Shown here: one piece after another, positions 25,705-34,867 of the stretch
Layout: every line of letters starts with the position of its first letter
How positions within the stretch are numbered: position 1 is the first letter of the stretch
DNA from: DASQFQ01 sp963730115
Lineage (GTDB): Bacteria > Actinomycetota > Thermoleophilia > Solirubrobacterales > Solirubrobacteraceae
Reading direction: 5' to 3'
Assembly (NCBI GenBank): GCA_963730115.1
Contig: CAVSQM010000004.1
Coordinates: 310,001 to 374,000 of the forward strand
Length of the DNA stretch: 64,000 nucleotides
The notes under the pieces: model-generated
What the model was told of the DNA's origin: nothing
What the model saw: the letters and a program-made list of their open reading frames with translations, nothing else
Databases searched by the model: none
Translations under genes and position numbers: made by a program

Positions 25705-26622
25705 TTAGAAGCCCGCCCCCGCGGCCCGCTCCACCGCGTGCCCGCCGAACTGGTTGCGCAACGCTGCCAGCACCTTGTGCGTGTACTCGCCCTCCTTGCG
25801 CGAGTAGAAGCGCGCGTACAGCGCGGCCGCGATCACCGGGGTCGGCACGTCGAGGTCGATCGCGTCGGCCAGCGTCCAGCGGCCCTCGCCGGAGTCCGAG
25901 ACGTTGCCGCCCAGGCCCTCGAGATCGTTGCCCTCCTCCTGGAACGCCTTCTCGGCCAGCTCGAGCAGCCACGAGCGGACGACCGACCCGCGGTTCCACA
26001 GGCCGCAGACCTCCTCGAGCTCGATCGGGAAGCGCGACTTGTGCATGACCTCGAAGCCCTCGGCGTAGGCCTGCATGATCCCGTACTCGATCCCGTTGTG
26101 GATCATCTTCACGAAGTGCCCGGCGCCGGCGTCGCCGAAGTGGCGCCAGCCGTCCGGCGGGGCGAGCACGTCGAGGATCGGGCCGAGTTGCTCGACCGAC
26201 TCGGGGTGCCCGCCGACCATCATGCAGTAGCCGACCTCGAGGCCCCAGACGCCGCCCGAGGTGCCGACGTCGACGTAGCGGATGCCCTGCTCGGTGAGCG
26301 CGGCGGCGCGCTCGACGTCGTCATGCCACTTCGTGTTGCCGCCGTCGACGATCGTGTCGCCCTCCTGCAGGCGCTCGGCGAGCTCGTCGATCGTCGACTG
26401 GGTCGGCGCCCCGGCCGGGACCATGATCCACACCATCCGCGGCGCCTCGAGGCTCGAGACGAGCTCGTCGAGCGAGGCGACGCCCTTCGCCCCGTGCTCC
26501 TCGGCCTCGCGGACGTGCTCCTCGTTGAGGTCGAAGGCGACGACCTGGTGGTCGGAGTCCCGGTGGATGCGGTGAACCATGTTCCCGCCCATCTTCCCGA
26601 GCCCCACGAAGCCGATCTGCAT
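25705..26622 (-). CDS. gnd: 6-phosphogluconate dehydrogenase, short (GntZ-like, decarboxylating) type
   Basis: This 305-residue enzyme converts 6-phosphogluconate to ribulose 5-phosphate and CO2. The Rossmann motif GFVGLGKMGGN is at 4-14, the substrate motif DVGTSGGVWGLEVGYCMMVGG follows, and the catalytic region is HFVKMIHNGIEYG. The length is that of the short YqeC/GntZ-type forms, often NAD-linked, not the ~470-residue Gnd. The ATG overlaps the tal-pgi stop by one base (TGATG). Confidence 0.92.
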   Translation of the reverse strand: MQIGFVGLGKMGGNMVHRIHRDSDHQVVAFDLNEEHVREAEEHGAKGVASLDELVSSLEAPRMVWIMVPAGAPTQSTIDELAERLQEGDTIVDGGNTKWHDDVERAAALTEQGIRYVDVGTSGGVWGLEVGYCMMVGGHPESVEQLGPILDVLAPPDGWRHFGDAGAGHFVKMIHNGIEYGIMQAYAEGFEVMHKSRFPIELEEVCGLWNRGSVVRSWLLELAEKAFQEEGNDLEGLGGNVSDSGEGRWTLADAIDLDVPTPVIAAALYARFYSRKEGEYTHKVLAALRNQFGGHAVERAAGAGF

Positions 26623-29318
26623 CAGAGTCCCTCCCCGAGGGCGTCGATGGATCCGGGAAGGTCCCGGGAGTTCAGGCGCACGCGGACCGCCGGGAGGTCG
26701 TTGTCGCGCAGGGTCTGGAGGTCGCCGTCGGCCTGGGCCGAGATCAGCGTCCGGAAGTCGAACTCGTCGCCGGGGATGTCGGCGTCCGCGTCCGAGTCGT
26801 GCACCAGCTGCAGGAAGCGCCCGACCTTCGGCCCGCCCTTGTGGAACTGGCCGGTCGAGTGCAGGAAGCGCGGCCCGTAGCCGTAGGTGGTGGCGACGTG
26901 CGCGGCGGCGATGAGCTTCTCGCGCAGCCGGGAGACCGCCGCCTCGACCTCGTCGCGGTACGGCAGGTAGCCCATGATCGCCACGTACCCGGGCGGCTCG
27001 AGGCCGTCGAACAGGCTGCTCGGCTCGCCGTCCTCGAGGTCCGGCGCGCCCTCGCTGAGCACCTTCTTGGTGGCGTCCTTCGCCTGCTGCACGTTGGGCT
27101 GGTCGAACGGGTTGATCTCCAGCACCCAGCCGACCACCGCGGTGGCGAACTCGAAGAGGAAGAACACGCGCCCGAGGTCCTCGGGCCCGCGCGCCTGCAC
27201 GATCACGGTCGGGTGTCCGGCCTTGGCGAGGGCATCGAGGTGCGCATCGTGGCGCTCGTCCGGCGCGTCGGTGTTACGGAGATGGAGGAAGACGCGGTCG
27301 GGGCCGTAGGCCTCGGCGTCGAGGAGCGGCTCGTCGGCGACCGGCAGGATCCCGCGGCCCTGCTTGCCGGTGCTCTCGGCGACGAGCTGCTCGACCCAGA
27401 CGCCGAACGCGGTGAACGGGCCGTCGACCACGAACGTCAGCTTGTCGCGGCCGGCGCGGGCCAGCTCGCCGAGCGCGAGGCCGAGCCACAGGCCGGCGTT
27501 GTGCTCGGGGTTCTCGAAGTCGGAGCAGGCCTGGGCGGCGACCTGCGCGCCCTCGAGCAGCGGCCGCACGTCGATCCCGGCCAGCGCAGCCGGGACGAGC
27601 CCGAAGTACGACAGCGCCGAGTAGCGCCCGCCGATCTCGGGGTCGTTCTGGAACGCGCGCCGGAAGCCGTGCTCCTCGGCGAGGTCGAGCAGCGAGGAGC
27701 CGGGGTCGGTGATGAGCGTGAAGTGCGAGCCGTCGCCCTGCAGCCCGTGGAAGTGCTTGAACAGCGAGATCGTCTCGATCGTCCCGCCGGACTTGGTGGA
27801 GACGAGGAACAGCGTCTTCTCGAGGTCGATCTCGGCCTCGACGGCGGCGATCTGCTCCGGCTCGGTCGAGTCGAGCACGTGCAGGCGCAGGCCGCCCTGG
27901 TCTCCGTAGGACAGGCGGAAGACCTCGGGCGCGAGGCTCGAGCCGCCCATGCCGAGGAGGACGGCGTCGGTCAGCCCGTCGGCCTTGCACTCCTCGCGGA
28001 AGGCGTCCAGCGCGTCGGCCTCCTCGAGCAGCTTGTCGGCAATCGTGAGCCAGCCGAGGCGGTCGGTCAGCTCGGGCGTGCCCTCCGGTGCCCACAGCGT
28101 GCCGTCGTGCTCCCAGATGCGGCGCGCGACGTCCTCGTCGTGCGCACGCTTGACGCGCTCGGCGAGCGGCTGCTCGAGCTCGGGCGGCAGGTCGGCCTCG
28201 ATCGCCGCGGGGCGATGGGTGACGATCGCCTCGCGCTTGCGCTCGATGCCGTCGAGCAGCTTGGCCATCGGGACCATGAACGCCTCGATGCCGTCGCGCA
28301 GCAGCTTGTCGGTGACGTCGTCGAGGTCGATGCCCGCCTCGCGCAGCGCGTCGAGGTCGGCGGTCGGGTCCTCGGCGGCGGTCGCGCCGGTCACCTCGCC
28401 CTGCTTGCGGGCGGCGAGCAGGGTGGGGAGCGGCATGGTGTTGACCGTGTGAGGGCCGACGAGCCCGTAGACGTAGAGCGTCTCGGGGTACTGCGGGTTC
28501 TTGACGCCGGTCGAGGCCCACAGCGGGCGCTGGACCGGAGCCCCGGCCTCGCGCAGCGCGGCGAAGCGCTCGCCCTCGAAGACGTTCTGGAAGGCGCGGT
28601 AGGCGGCGCGCGCGTTGGCGAGCCCGGCGCGGCCGGCGAGGTCGCTGCGGCCGGCGGCCTCGAGGCGCTTGTCGACCTCCGAGTCGACGCGCGAGACGAA
28701 GAACGAGGCGACCGAGTGGCGGTCGAGCGGCCGGCCGTCCTCGTGGCGGCGCTCCATCGCGCGGATGAACGCCTCCATCACGCGCTCGTACGCGGAGACC
28801 GCGAACAGCAGCGTGACGTTCACGTTGAGGCCCTCGTAGAGCGCCTCCTCGATCGCCGGGATGCCCGCGTCGGTGGCGGGGATCTTGATCATCACGTTCG
28901 GGCGGTCGACGAGGCCCCAGTACTGGCGCGCCTGCTCGAGCGTGCCCTCGGTGTCGTGCGCGAGCCGCGGCGCGACCTCGAGCGAGACGTAGCCGTCCTT
29001 GCCGCCCGTCTCGTCGTAGACGGGGCGCAGCACGTCGCACGCAAGCTGCACGTCCTTGACCGCCATCTTGCGGTAGACCTCGCGCGCGCTCAGCCCCTCG
29101 CGGGCGAGCGACTCGAGCTCCGAGTCGTAGTCGGGGGAGCCGAGGATCGCCTTCTCGAAGATCGCGGGATTCGACGTCACGCCGCGCAGGGAGTCCTCGT
29201 CCACCATGCGCTGCAGCTCGCCCGAGTCGATCATGCTGCGGCGGATCTGGTCGAGCCAGACGCTCGTCCCGGCGGAGGTGAGCGCGGCGAGGCGCTCGTT
29301 GACCTGTTGCACGCTCAT
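26622..29318 (-). CDS. tal-pgi: Fused transaldolase / glucose-6-phosphate isomerase
   Basis: The 898-residue protein joins transaldolase (about 1-370; RGVTSNPAIFEKAI near 45-58, Schiff-base Lys145 in NVMIKIPATDAG) to phosphoglucose isomerase (about 380-898; LLGMGGSSLAPEVF, VSTKSGGTIET, PEIGGRYSALS). Both domains look complete. It is the first gene of the operon and lets carbon return from the pentose phosphate pathway to fructose 6-phosphate and glucose 6-phosphate, so one operon can cycle it. ATG 29318 follows GGAAGGGAGCGC, a good RBS. Confidence 0.93.
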   Translation of the reverse strand: MSVQQVNERLAALTSAGTSVWLDQIRRSMIDSGELQRMVDEDSLRGVTSNPAIFEKAILGSPDYDSELESLAREGLSAREVYRKMAVKDVQLACDVLRPVYDETGGKDGYVSLEVAPRLAHDTEGTLEQARQYWGLVDRPNVMIKIPATDAGIPAIEEALYEGLNVNVTLLFAVSAYERVMEAFIRAMERRHEDGRPLDRHSVASFFVSRVDSEVDKRLEAAGRSDLAGRAGLANARAAYRAFQNVFEGERFAALREAGAPVQRPLWASTGVKNPQYPETLYVYGLVGPHTVNTMPLPTLLAARKQGEVTGATAAEDPTADLDALREAGIDLDDVTDKLLRDGIEAFMVPMAKLLDGIERKREAIVTHRPAAIEADLPPELEQPLAERVKRAHDEDVARRIWEHDGTLWAPEGTPELTDRLGWLTIADKLLEEADALDAFREECKADGLTDAVLLGMGGSSLAPEVFRLSYGDQGGLRLHVLDSTEPEQIAAVEAEIDLEKTLFLVSTKSGGTIETISLFKHFHGLQGDGSHFTLITDPGSSLLDLAEEHGFRRAFQNDPEIGGRYSALSYFGLVPAALAGIDVRPLLEGAQVAAQACSDFENPEHNAGLWLGLALGELARAGRDKLTFVVDGPFTAFGVWVEQLVAESTGKQGRGILPVADEPLLDAEAYGPDRVFLHLRNTDAPDERHDAHLDALAKAGHPTVIVQARGPEDLGRVFFLFEFATAVVGWVLEINPFDQPNVQQAKDATKKVLSEGAPDLEDGEPSSLFDGLEPPGYVAIMGYLPYRDEVEAAVSRLREKLIAAAHVATTYGYGPRFLHSTGQFHKGGPKVGRFLQLVHDSDADADIPGDEFDFRTLISAQADGDLQTLRDNDLPAVRVRLNSRDLPGSIDALGEGL

Positions 29319-29372
29319 GGTCTTGCGCTCCCTTCCCCGGTTTCGGCCGCGGCGTACGGTAGCGCTCCCCGT

Positions 29373-29389
29373 CATACCCTGTAGGTATG
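29373..29389 (+). promoter_or_regulatory. msrB -10 box within a 17-bp dyad that includes the start codon
   Basis: CATACC-N5-GGTATG is a perfect inverted repeat whose last three bases are the msrB ATG. Inside it TACCCT (29375-29380) matches TANNNT and ends 6 nt before the ATG, so msrB is probably leaderless. A repressor on this dyad would block transcription start directly. No -35 is evident. Confidence 0.4.
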
Positions 29390-29803
29390 GCCACCGATCA
29401 GATCAACAAGACGGATGAGCAGTGGCGCGAGGAGCTCTCCCCGGAGCAGTACGACGTGCTCCGCAAGGGCAGCACCGAGCGCGCGTTCACCGGCAAATAC
29501 TGGGACGTCAAGCAGGACGGCGTCTACCGCTGCGCAGGCTGCGGCGCCGAGCTGTTCGCCTCCGGCACGAAGTTCGATTCCGGCACCGGCTGGCCGAGCT
29601 TCACGGAGCCGGCCGTCGCCGCCGCCGTCGAGACGCGGCCCGACAACTCGCTGTTCATGCGCCGCACCGAGGTCGTGTGCCGGCGCTGCGGCGGGCACCT
29701 CGGGCACGTGTTCGAGGACGGGCCGCGCGACGCGGGCGGGCTGCGCTACTGCATCAACTCGTGCGCGCTCGAGCTCGACCCGGGGAGCCCCGAGCCCATG
29801 TAG
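29387..29803 (+). CDS. msrB: Peptide-methionine (R)-S-oxide reductase
   Basis: This 138-residue enzyme repairs oxidised methionine. Zinc cysteines are at 49/52 (CAGC) and 98/101 (CRRC), the catalytic Cys122 is in RYCINS, and the core motifs KFDSGTGWPSF and HLGHVFEDGP are present. The usual resolving cysteine near residue 63 is replaced (TKFDSG), as in forms that recycle by thioredoxin in other ways. It is divergent from the pentose phosphate operon, which would supply NADPH. Confidence 0.95.
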   Translation: MATDQINKTDEQWREELSPEQYDVLRKGSTERAFTGKYWDVKQDGVYRCAGCGAELFASGTKFDSGTGWPSFTEPAVAAAVETRPDNSLFMRRTEVVCRRCGGHLGHVFEDGPRDAGGLRYCINSCALELDPGSPEPM

Positions 29804-29828
29804 GCGCGCCGCCCGCAATGATGCACGG

Positions 29829-30374
29829 ATGCAGAGCCGCGCGTGGCCGCTCGTGAAGCGCTGGATCGACCGCGCCGCCAACGACGTCGCCGTGCTGCCG
29901 CCGCCCGACGCGAAGAGCGGCGCGCGCGTGCTCGCCGCACTCGACGTGACCGAGCGCTCGGTGCTCGGCGCGCTCGCCGTCCACACCGGCGGCCTGGCGA
30001 TCGACCACAACTGGCTGCGCGTGCTCGGCGGGTCGTTGCTGCTCGAGTGGCAGGACGCGCTCGACGGCGGGCTGGTAGTCGGGCATGACGCGGCCGGCGG
30101 CTTCTTCGCGGTCGGCCGTGACGACGGCGAGGTGCTCTACCTCGTGCCCGGCAGCCTCGACTGGCTGGAGACCGAGATGGGCCATGCCGCGTGGGTGCAC
30201 TGGACGCTGATGGGCGACGTGAACGGGTTCTACGCCGACATGCGCCAGGACGGCTGGGAGGCGCAGACGGCGACGCTCGCCCACGACCAGGGCATCTCGG
30301 CCGGCGGGCCCACGCCGATGAGCGCGCTGTGGGCCGCGCAGCGCGACCGCGTCCGGCCACTCGCGGACCGCTAG
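29829..30374 (+). CDS. DUF2625-like protein
   Basis: This 181-residue protein matches, from memory, the DUF2625 pattern: TERSVLGALAVHTGGLAIDHNWLRVLGG, then HDAAGGFFAVGRDDGEVLYLVPGSLDWLE, and HWTLMGDVNGFYADMRQDGW. It is soluble with no signal peptide. Function is unknown. It lies 25 nt after msrB and abuts the DoxX-like gene, suggesting one transcript. Confidence 0.7.
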   Translation: MQSRAWPLVKRWIDRAANDVAVLPPPDAKSGARVLAALDVTERSVLGALAVHTGGLAIDHNWLRVLGGSLLLEWQDALDGGLVVGHDAAGGFFAVGRDDGEVLYLVPGSLDWLETEMGHAAWVHWTLMGDVNGFYADMRQDGWEAQTATLAHDQGISAGGPTPMSALWAAQRDRVRPLADR

Positions 30375-30731
30375 TTGCGCCGCCGCCTGCCGCTCGCGCT
30401 GTTCTTCCTCGGCGCCGGGATCATGCACTTCGTCAAGCCGGGCGCCTACGAGGCGACCGTGCCGGCCGCGCTGCCGAGCCATCGCGAGATCGTCTACCTC
30501 AGCGGCGTGGCCGAGATCGCCGGCGCGCTCGCGCTGCTCGACCGCCGCAGCGCGCCCTGGGCGGCGTGGTGGCTGATCGCGCTGCTCGTCGCCGTCTTCC
30601 CCGCCAACGTGAACATGGCGGTCAACGCCGAGCGCTTCAAGGCGGTGCCGGAGGTGCTGCTGTGGCTGCGGCTGCCGCTGCAGCCGCTGCTCATCCTGTG
30701 GGTGTGGTGGGCGGCGCTGCGCCGGGCGTAG
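30375..30731 (+). CDS. DoxX-like small membrane protein
   Basis: This 118-residue protein has about four hydrophobic helices, starting LALFFLGAGIMHFVKPGAYE and with YLSGVAEIAGALALL and FPANVNMAVNAERF, the usual pattern of DoxX-like proteins. These are often linked to oxidative stress or thiol redox in actinobacteria, which would suit its place after msrB. The start TTG 30375 follows the upstream TAG with no gap. Confidence 0.78.
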   Translation: MRRRLPLALFFLGAGIMHFVKPGAYEATVPAALPSHREIVYLSGVAEIAGALALLDRRSAPWAAWWLIALLVAVFPANVNMAVNAERFKAVPEVLLWLRLPLQPLLILWVWWAALRRA

Positions 30732-30739
30732 GGCGCCGA

Positions 30740-30755
30740 GCCGCCATCCGGCGGC
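30740..30755. terminator. Hairpin between convergent DoxX-like and MFS genes
   Basis: GCCGCC-ATCC-GGCGGC is a perfect 6-bp stem with a 4-nt loop, in the 40-bp gap between two convergent genes. It could act on both strands, though no T-run follows. Confidence 0.45.
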
Positions 30756-30771
30756 CCGGCACAAGGCGGCC

Positions 30772-32245
30772 TCAGGCGGGGGCCGGGACCACCTCGACCT
30801 CGCCGCGGCGCGCGGCCTCGGCGTGCTCGCGGCTGTCCCGGTTGGAGATCAGCACGAGCGCGAGGAGCGCGCCGACGATGGCAAAGCCCGCGCCGACCAT
30901 GAAGGCGTCCTGGAAGCCCTTCGGTCAGTGCGGTGGGGAGCGCCTGCGGGTCGCCGCCGGCCTGCGCCATCACGTCCTCGGTGCGCGAGTTCGCGATCGT
31001 GGCGAGGATGGCGAGGCCGAGCGCGCCGCCGACCTGCTGCGACGTGTTGATCAGACCGCTCGCCAGCCCGGCCTCCTGCGCCGACACGCCGCTGACCGCG
31101 GCGATCGTCATGGGGACGAACGCGAAGCCGAGGCCGGCCGCGGCGAGCAGCGACGCCGGCAGGATGTCGGAGACGTACTCGCCGCCGGGCGAGACCTGGG
31201 AGAACCAGATCAGCCCGCCGGCGGTCAGGATCAGCCCGGCGATCAGCGTCGGCTTGAAGCCGATGCGGGTCACGAGCTGCGACGCCACGCCGGCCGAGAC
31301 GATGATCCCGAACGCCAGCGGCAGGTAGGCGAGGCCCGCCTTCAGCGCGTCGTAGCCCAGCACCTGCTGCATGTAGAGCGACACGAAGAAGAACATCGCG
31401 AACAGCGCCATCGCCACCAGCAACCCGACGACGTTGGCGCCGGTCAGCGTCCGGTTGCGGAAGATGCCGAACGAGACCAGCGGGCTCTTCGACCGCAGCT
31501 CGATCGCGACGAACCCGGCGATCAGCACGAGCGCCAGCGCGATCAGGCCGATCGTCTGGGTCGAGCCCCAGCCGGCGTTGACCGTGTCGACGAGCGCGTA
31601 GACCAAGACCGAGAGGCCGGCGGTGATCGTGAACGCGCCCGCGAAGTCGAAGTGCCGCGGGCCGGTGATGCGGCTCTCGGGCAGGATCCGGGTCGCGAAG
31701 TACGCCGCGGCGAGGCCGATCGGCACGTTCACGAACAGGACCCACTCCCAGCCGGCGTACTCGGTCAGGAGGCCGCCGAACAGGACGCCGGCGGCGCCGC
31801 CGGAGCCGGCCACCGCGCCCCACACGCCCATCGCCCGGTTGCGCTCGGCGCCCTCGGCGAAGGTGGTGGTGATGATCGACAGGGCGGCCGGGGAGAGGAT
31901 CGCCGCGCCGAGGCCCTGGACGGCCCGAGCAGTGACCAGCTGGCCCGGGCTCTGCGCGAACCCGCCGGCCAGCGAGGCCAGGGAGAAGAGGATCAGGCCG
32001 CCCACGAAGACGCGCCGGCGGCCGAGGAGATCGGCCAATCGCCCGCCGAGCAGCAGGAAGCCGCCGAAGGTGAGCGTGTACGCATTGACGACCCAGGAGA
32101 GGTCCTCCTGGGAGAAGTTGAGGTCGCGCCCCATCGAGGGGAGGGCGACGTTGACGATCGATGCGTCGAGGACGACGACGAACTGCGCTGCGGCGAGGAG
32201 CAACAGCGCGAGACCCTTGCGGGTGACGGGAGCTGATTCAGTCAC
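30772..32245 (-). pseudogene. MFS drug exporter (DHA2/EmrB-QacA type), frameshifted near the C-terminus
   Basis: The protein has the 14-helix DHA2 layout: VVLDASIVNVALPSMGRDL, GGRLADLLGRRRVFVGG (motif A) and RAVQGLGAAILSPAALSI (motif C). The frame is intact to ALTEG near 30920, then derails. Removing one C at about 30916 restores FQDAFMVGAGFAIVGALLALVLISNRDSREH (read in parts), the normal last helix and tail, with a stop at 30772. The total length, 3n+1, fits one inserted base. GTG 32245 has GGAGG upstream. It is divergent from its likely TetR repressor. Confidence 0.8.
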
Positions 32246-32295
32246 GGGGGGAGGCTCCTCCAGGAGACATGTGGAAGCTGAATTCCGGTTACGCT

Positions 32296-32340
32296 TCCGT
32301 ACGATACGGAGTTGACGTTCCGCTTGTCAACCCCTACATT
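32296..32340. promoter_or_regulatory. Divergent MFS/TetR promoters with two dyad operators
   Basis: For tetR: TTGACG (32312-32317), 17 bp, TACATT (32335-32340), then 7 nt to GTG 32348. For the exporter on the minus strand: TTGACA (32330-32325), 18 bp, TATCGT (32306-32301). A perfect dyad TCCGTA-CGA-TACGGA (32296-32310) covers the exporter -10. A second perfect dyad, GTTGAC-N9-GTCAAC (32311-32331), spans both -35 boxes. This is a clear layout for one TetR repressing both directions. Confidence 0.65.
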
Positions 32341-32347
32341 TGTGAAT

Positions 32348-32908
32348 GTGTCCGTCGACACAGAGTCAGTTCCGCGACCCCTGCGCGCGGACGCCCGGCG
32401 CAACCGCGAGGCGATCCTGAAAGCCGCCCGCGCCGTCTTCTCGGCGCGCGGCCGCGAGGCCCATCTCGAGGAGGTCGCCCGCCGCGCCAAGGTCGGGATG
32501 GGCACCGTCTACCGCCACTTCCCGACCAAGGAGGCGCTGCTCGAGGCGCTCGCCCGCGAGCAGTTCGAGATCCTCACCGGCTGGGCGCGCGAGGCCCAGG
32601 ACGCGCCTGACCCCGGGCCGGCGCTCGAGGCGCTGCTGTGGCGCGGCGCCGAGCTGCAGGCATCCGACCGCGCGCTGATGGAGGCGGTTGCCGAGTTCAA
32701 GCCGAGCGTCGCGCGCCAGGCCGAGGAGCTGCAGGCCTGCACCGTGAAGCTGCTCACCCGCGCGCAGGCGGAGGGGCATTTCCGCGCCGACGCCACCGGC
32801 GAGGACATCCAGCTGATGATGTGCGGCCTCGGCAGCGTGATGCAGATGGCGGGCGACGGCTGGCGCCGCTATCTCACCGTCATGCTCGACGGCATGCGCG
32901 CCGGATAG
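32348..32908 (+). CDS. TetR-family regulator of the MFS exporter
   Basis: This 186-residue repressor has the TetR helix-turn-helix: REAILKAARAVFSARG, then EEVARRAKVGMGTVYRHFPTKEALLEAL. The C-terminal ligand domain is short. I place the start at GTG 32348, 7 nt behind the -10, making a leaderless message; the TTG at 32312 lies inside the -35 box. The divergent MFS gene and the dyads between them point to ligand-relieved repression of efflux. Confidence 0.85.
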   Translation: MSVDTESVPRPLRADARRNREAILKAARAVFSARGREAHLEEVARRAKVGMGTVYRHFPTKEALLEALAREQFEILTGWAREAQDAPDPGPALEALLWRGAELQASDRALMEAVAEFKPSVARQAEELQACTVKLLTRAQAEGHFRADATGEDIQLMMCGLGSVMQMAGDGWRRYLTVMLDGMRAG

Positions 32909-32919
32909 CCTCTCCGTGC

Positions 32920-34737
32920 ATGAGCACAGCTGAAGTCGCCGACCCCGAGGTCGAGGATGTCGGCTGGGACCTGAGCGACCTGCTCGACGGAGACCAGAGC
33001 GACCCTGTCGCCGCCGTCGACGCCATGCTCGCCGAAGCCCAGCAACGCGCCGACGCGTTCGCCGAGCGCTACGCCGGCAAGATCGCGGAGCTCGACGGGC
33101 CCGGCCTCGCCGAGGCGATGACGGAGCTCGGCAGTCTGCAGGAGATCGTCGCGAAGGCCGGCTCGTTCAGCGGCCTCTACTTCTCGACCGACACCGCCGA
33201 TCCCGTCCGCGGCGCGCTCTTCCAGCGCGTGCAGGAGAAGGCGACGCCGATCGAGACGAAGCTCCTGTTCTTCGAGCTCGAGTGGGCGGCGATCGACGAC
33301 GACCGCGCCGACGAGTTGCTGGCCGCCGACGGGCTCGACTTCTGCCGCCACCACCTGCGGACCGCCCGCCGCTACCGCCCCTACCTGCTGTCGGAGCCCG
33401 AGGAGAAGATCCTCGCCGAGAAGGCGCTGACCTCGCGCAACGCGTGGGGCCGCCTGTTCGAGGAGCAGGTCGCCGCGCTCCAGGTGCAGATCGAGGACGA
33501 CGGCGAGCCGGTGTCGCTCGAGGTCGCGCTCGCGCACCTCCACTCGGCCGACCGCAACGAGCGCGCCCACGCCGCCGAGCGCGTGACCGCGGCGCTCGAG
33601 CCCGGGCTGCGCACGCGCGGCTTCGTGTTCAACACGCTGCTCGCGGACAAGATGGTCGACGACCGCCTGCGCGGCTATCAGCACTGGCTGGCCAGCCGCA
33701 ACCTCGCCAACGAGGCGTCGGACGAGTCGGTCGAGGCGCTGGTGACCGCGGTGCGCAACCGCTACGAGCTGCCGCGGCGCTGGTACCGGCTGAAGGCGCA
33801 GCTGCTCGGGCTCGACCGCCTCAAGGACTACGACCGCATGGCGGCGGTCACCGACGAGAACCCGATCGTCCGCTGGCCCGAGGCGCGCGACCTCGTCCAG
33901 GACTCCTACTCGAACTTCTCCCCCGTCCTCGGCGACCTCGTCCACCGCTTCCTGAACGAGAAGTGGATCGACGCGCCGGTGCGGCCGGGCAAGCGCGCGG
34001 GCGCGTTCTGCGCCTACACGGTCCCGTCCGTGCACCCGTACGTGATGCTCAACTGGACCTCGCGCCGCCGCGACGTGCTGACGCTCGCGCACGAGCTCGG
34101 CCACGGCGTGCACGCCGCGCTCGGCGGGCAGCAGGGCATCTACCACTTCGCGACGCCGCTGACGCTGGCGGAGACCGCGAGCGTGTTCGGCGAGTCGATC
34201 GTGTTCGGCCGCCTGGTCGAGCAGGCCGAGACGCCGGAGTCGAAGCTGTCGCTGCTGGCGGAGTCGATCGAGGGCTCGATCGCCACCGTGTTCCGCCAGA
34301 TCGCCATGAACCAGTTCGAGGCGCGCATGCACAACGAGCGCCGCGAGGCCGGCGAGCTCTCGCTCGACCGCATCGGCGACCTGTGGCAGCAGTCGCAGGA
34401 GGAGCTGCTGGGCGACGCGGTCGAGGTCACCGAGGGCTATCGCAGCTGGTGGTCCTACGTGCACCACTTCGTGAGCGTGCCGGGCTACGTCTACGCGTAC
34501 GCGTACGGCCAGCTGCTCGCGCTCGCCGTCTACGGCCGCTACGAGGAGGAGGGCGAGTCGTTCGTGCCCGCCTACATCGACCTGCTGAGCGCCGGCGGCT
34601 CGCGCTCCCCCGAGGAGCTCGGCGCGATCGTCGGCATCGACCTCGCCGACCCCGGCTTCTGGGACTCCGGCCTCGCGCTGGTCGAGCGGCAGCTGGACGC
34701 GGCGGAGCAGGCGGCGAAGGACGCCGGCCGGCTCTGA
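32920..34737 (+). CDS. M3-family oligoendopeptidase (PepF-like)
   Basis: This 605-residue zinc peptidase has HELGHGVH with the first His near 391 and the third ligand in the following TLAETASVFGE segment. C-terminal motifs YVHHFVSVPGYVYAYAYGQLLAL are typical of PepF. It is cytosolic and should cut short peptides. The ATG at 32920 lies 12 nt after the tetR stop, so it may be read through from that promoter. The 3' side has a hairpin before the convergent M20 gene. Confidence 0.9.
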   Translation: MSTAEVADPEVEDVGWDLSDLLDGDQSDPVAAVDAMLAEAQQRADAFAERYAGKIAELDGPGLAEAMTELGSLQEIVAKAGSFSGLYFSTDTADPVRGALFQRVQEKATPIETKLLFFELEWAAIDDDRADELLAADGLDFCRHHLRTARRYRPYLLSEPEEKILAEKALTSRNAWGRLFEEQVAALQVQIEDDGEPVSLEVALAHLHSADRNERAHAAERVTAALEPGLRTRGFVFNTLLADKMVDDRLRGYQHWLASRNLANEASDESVEALVTAVRNRYELPRRWYRLKAQLLGLDRLKDYDRMAAVTDENPIVRWPEARDLVQDSYSNFSPVLGDLVHRFLNEKWIDAPVRPGKRAGAFCAYTVPSVHPYVMLNWTSRRRDVLTLAHELGHGVHAALGGQQGIYHFATPLTLAETASVFGESIVFGRLVEQAETPESKLSLLAESIEGSIATVFRQIAMNQFEARMHNERREAGELSLDRIGDLWQQSQEELLGDAVEVTEGYRSWWSYVHHFVSVPGYVYAYAYGQLLALAVYGRYEEEGESFVPAYIDLLSAGGSRSPEELGAIVGIDLADPGFWDSGLALVERQLDAAEQAAKDAGRL

Positions 34738-34804
34738 GCCCGGCGCGGGCGTCGGGGTTCGCCGGGACGCGCGAGATTCGGGCCGTTGCGGCACGAATGT
34801 CATC

Positions 34805-34827
34805 TCAACCACCTCGTGGGTGGTTGA
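34805..34827. terminator. Strong hairpin between convergent M3 and M20 peptidase genes
   Basis: TCAACCACC and GGTGGTTGA form a perfect 9-bp stem with a TCGTG loop. It sits in the 130-bp gap between convergent genes and could stop transcription both ways. No T-run is present. The rest of the gap (34828-34867) shows only a short GGTTCGAACC palindrome. Confidence 0.5.
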
Positions 34828-34867
34828 CACGACACTCGTGGGCGCCGCGGCGGTTCGAACCCGATCC

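Noticed and set aside
26799..29384. Long plus-strand open frame opposite tal-pgi
   Set aside because: Composition is that of an antisense shadow in GC-rich DNA and has no domain; the minus-strand protein is certain.
34848..34866. GGTTCGAACCC resembles a tRNA T-loop
   Set aside because: No acceptor, anticodon or D-arm partners on either strand; it is a short palindrome.
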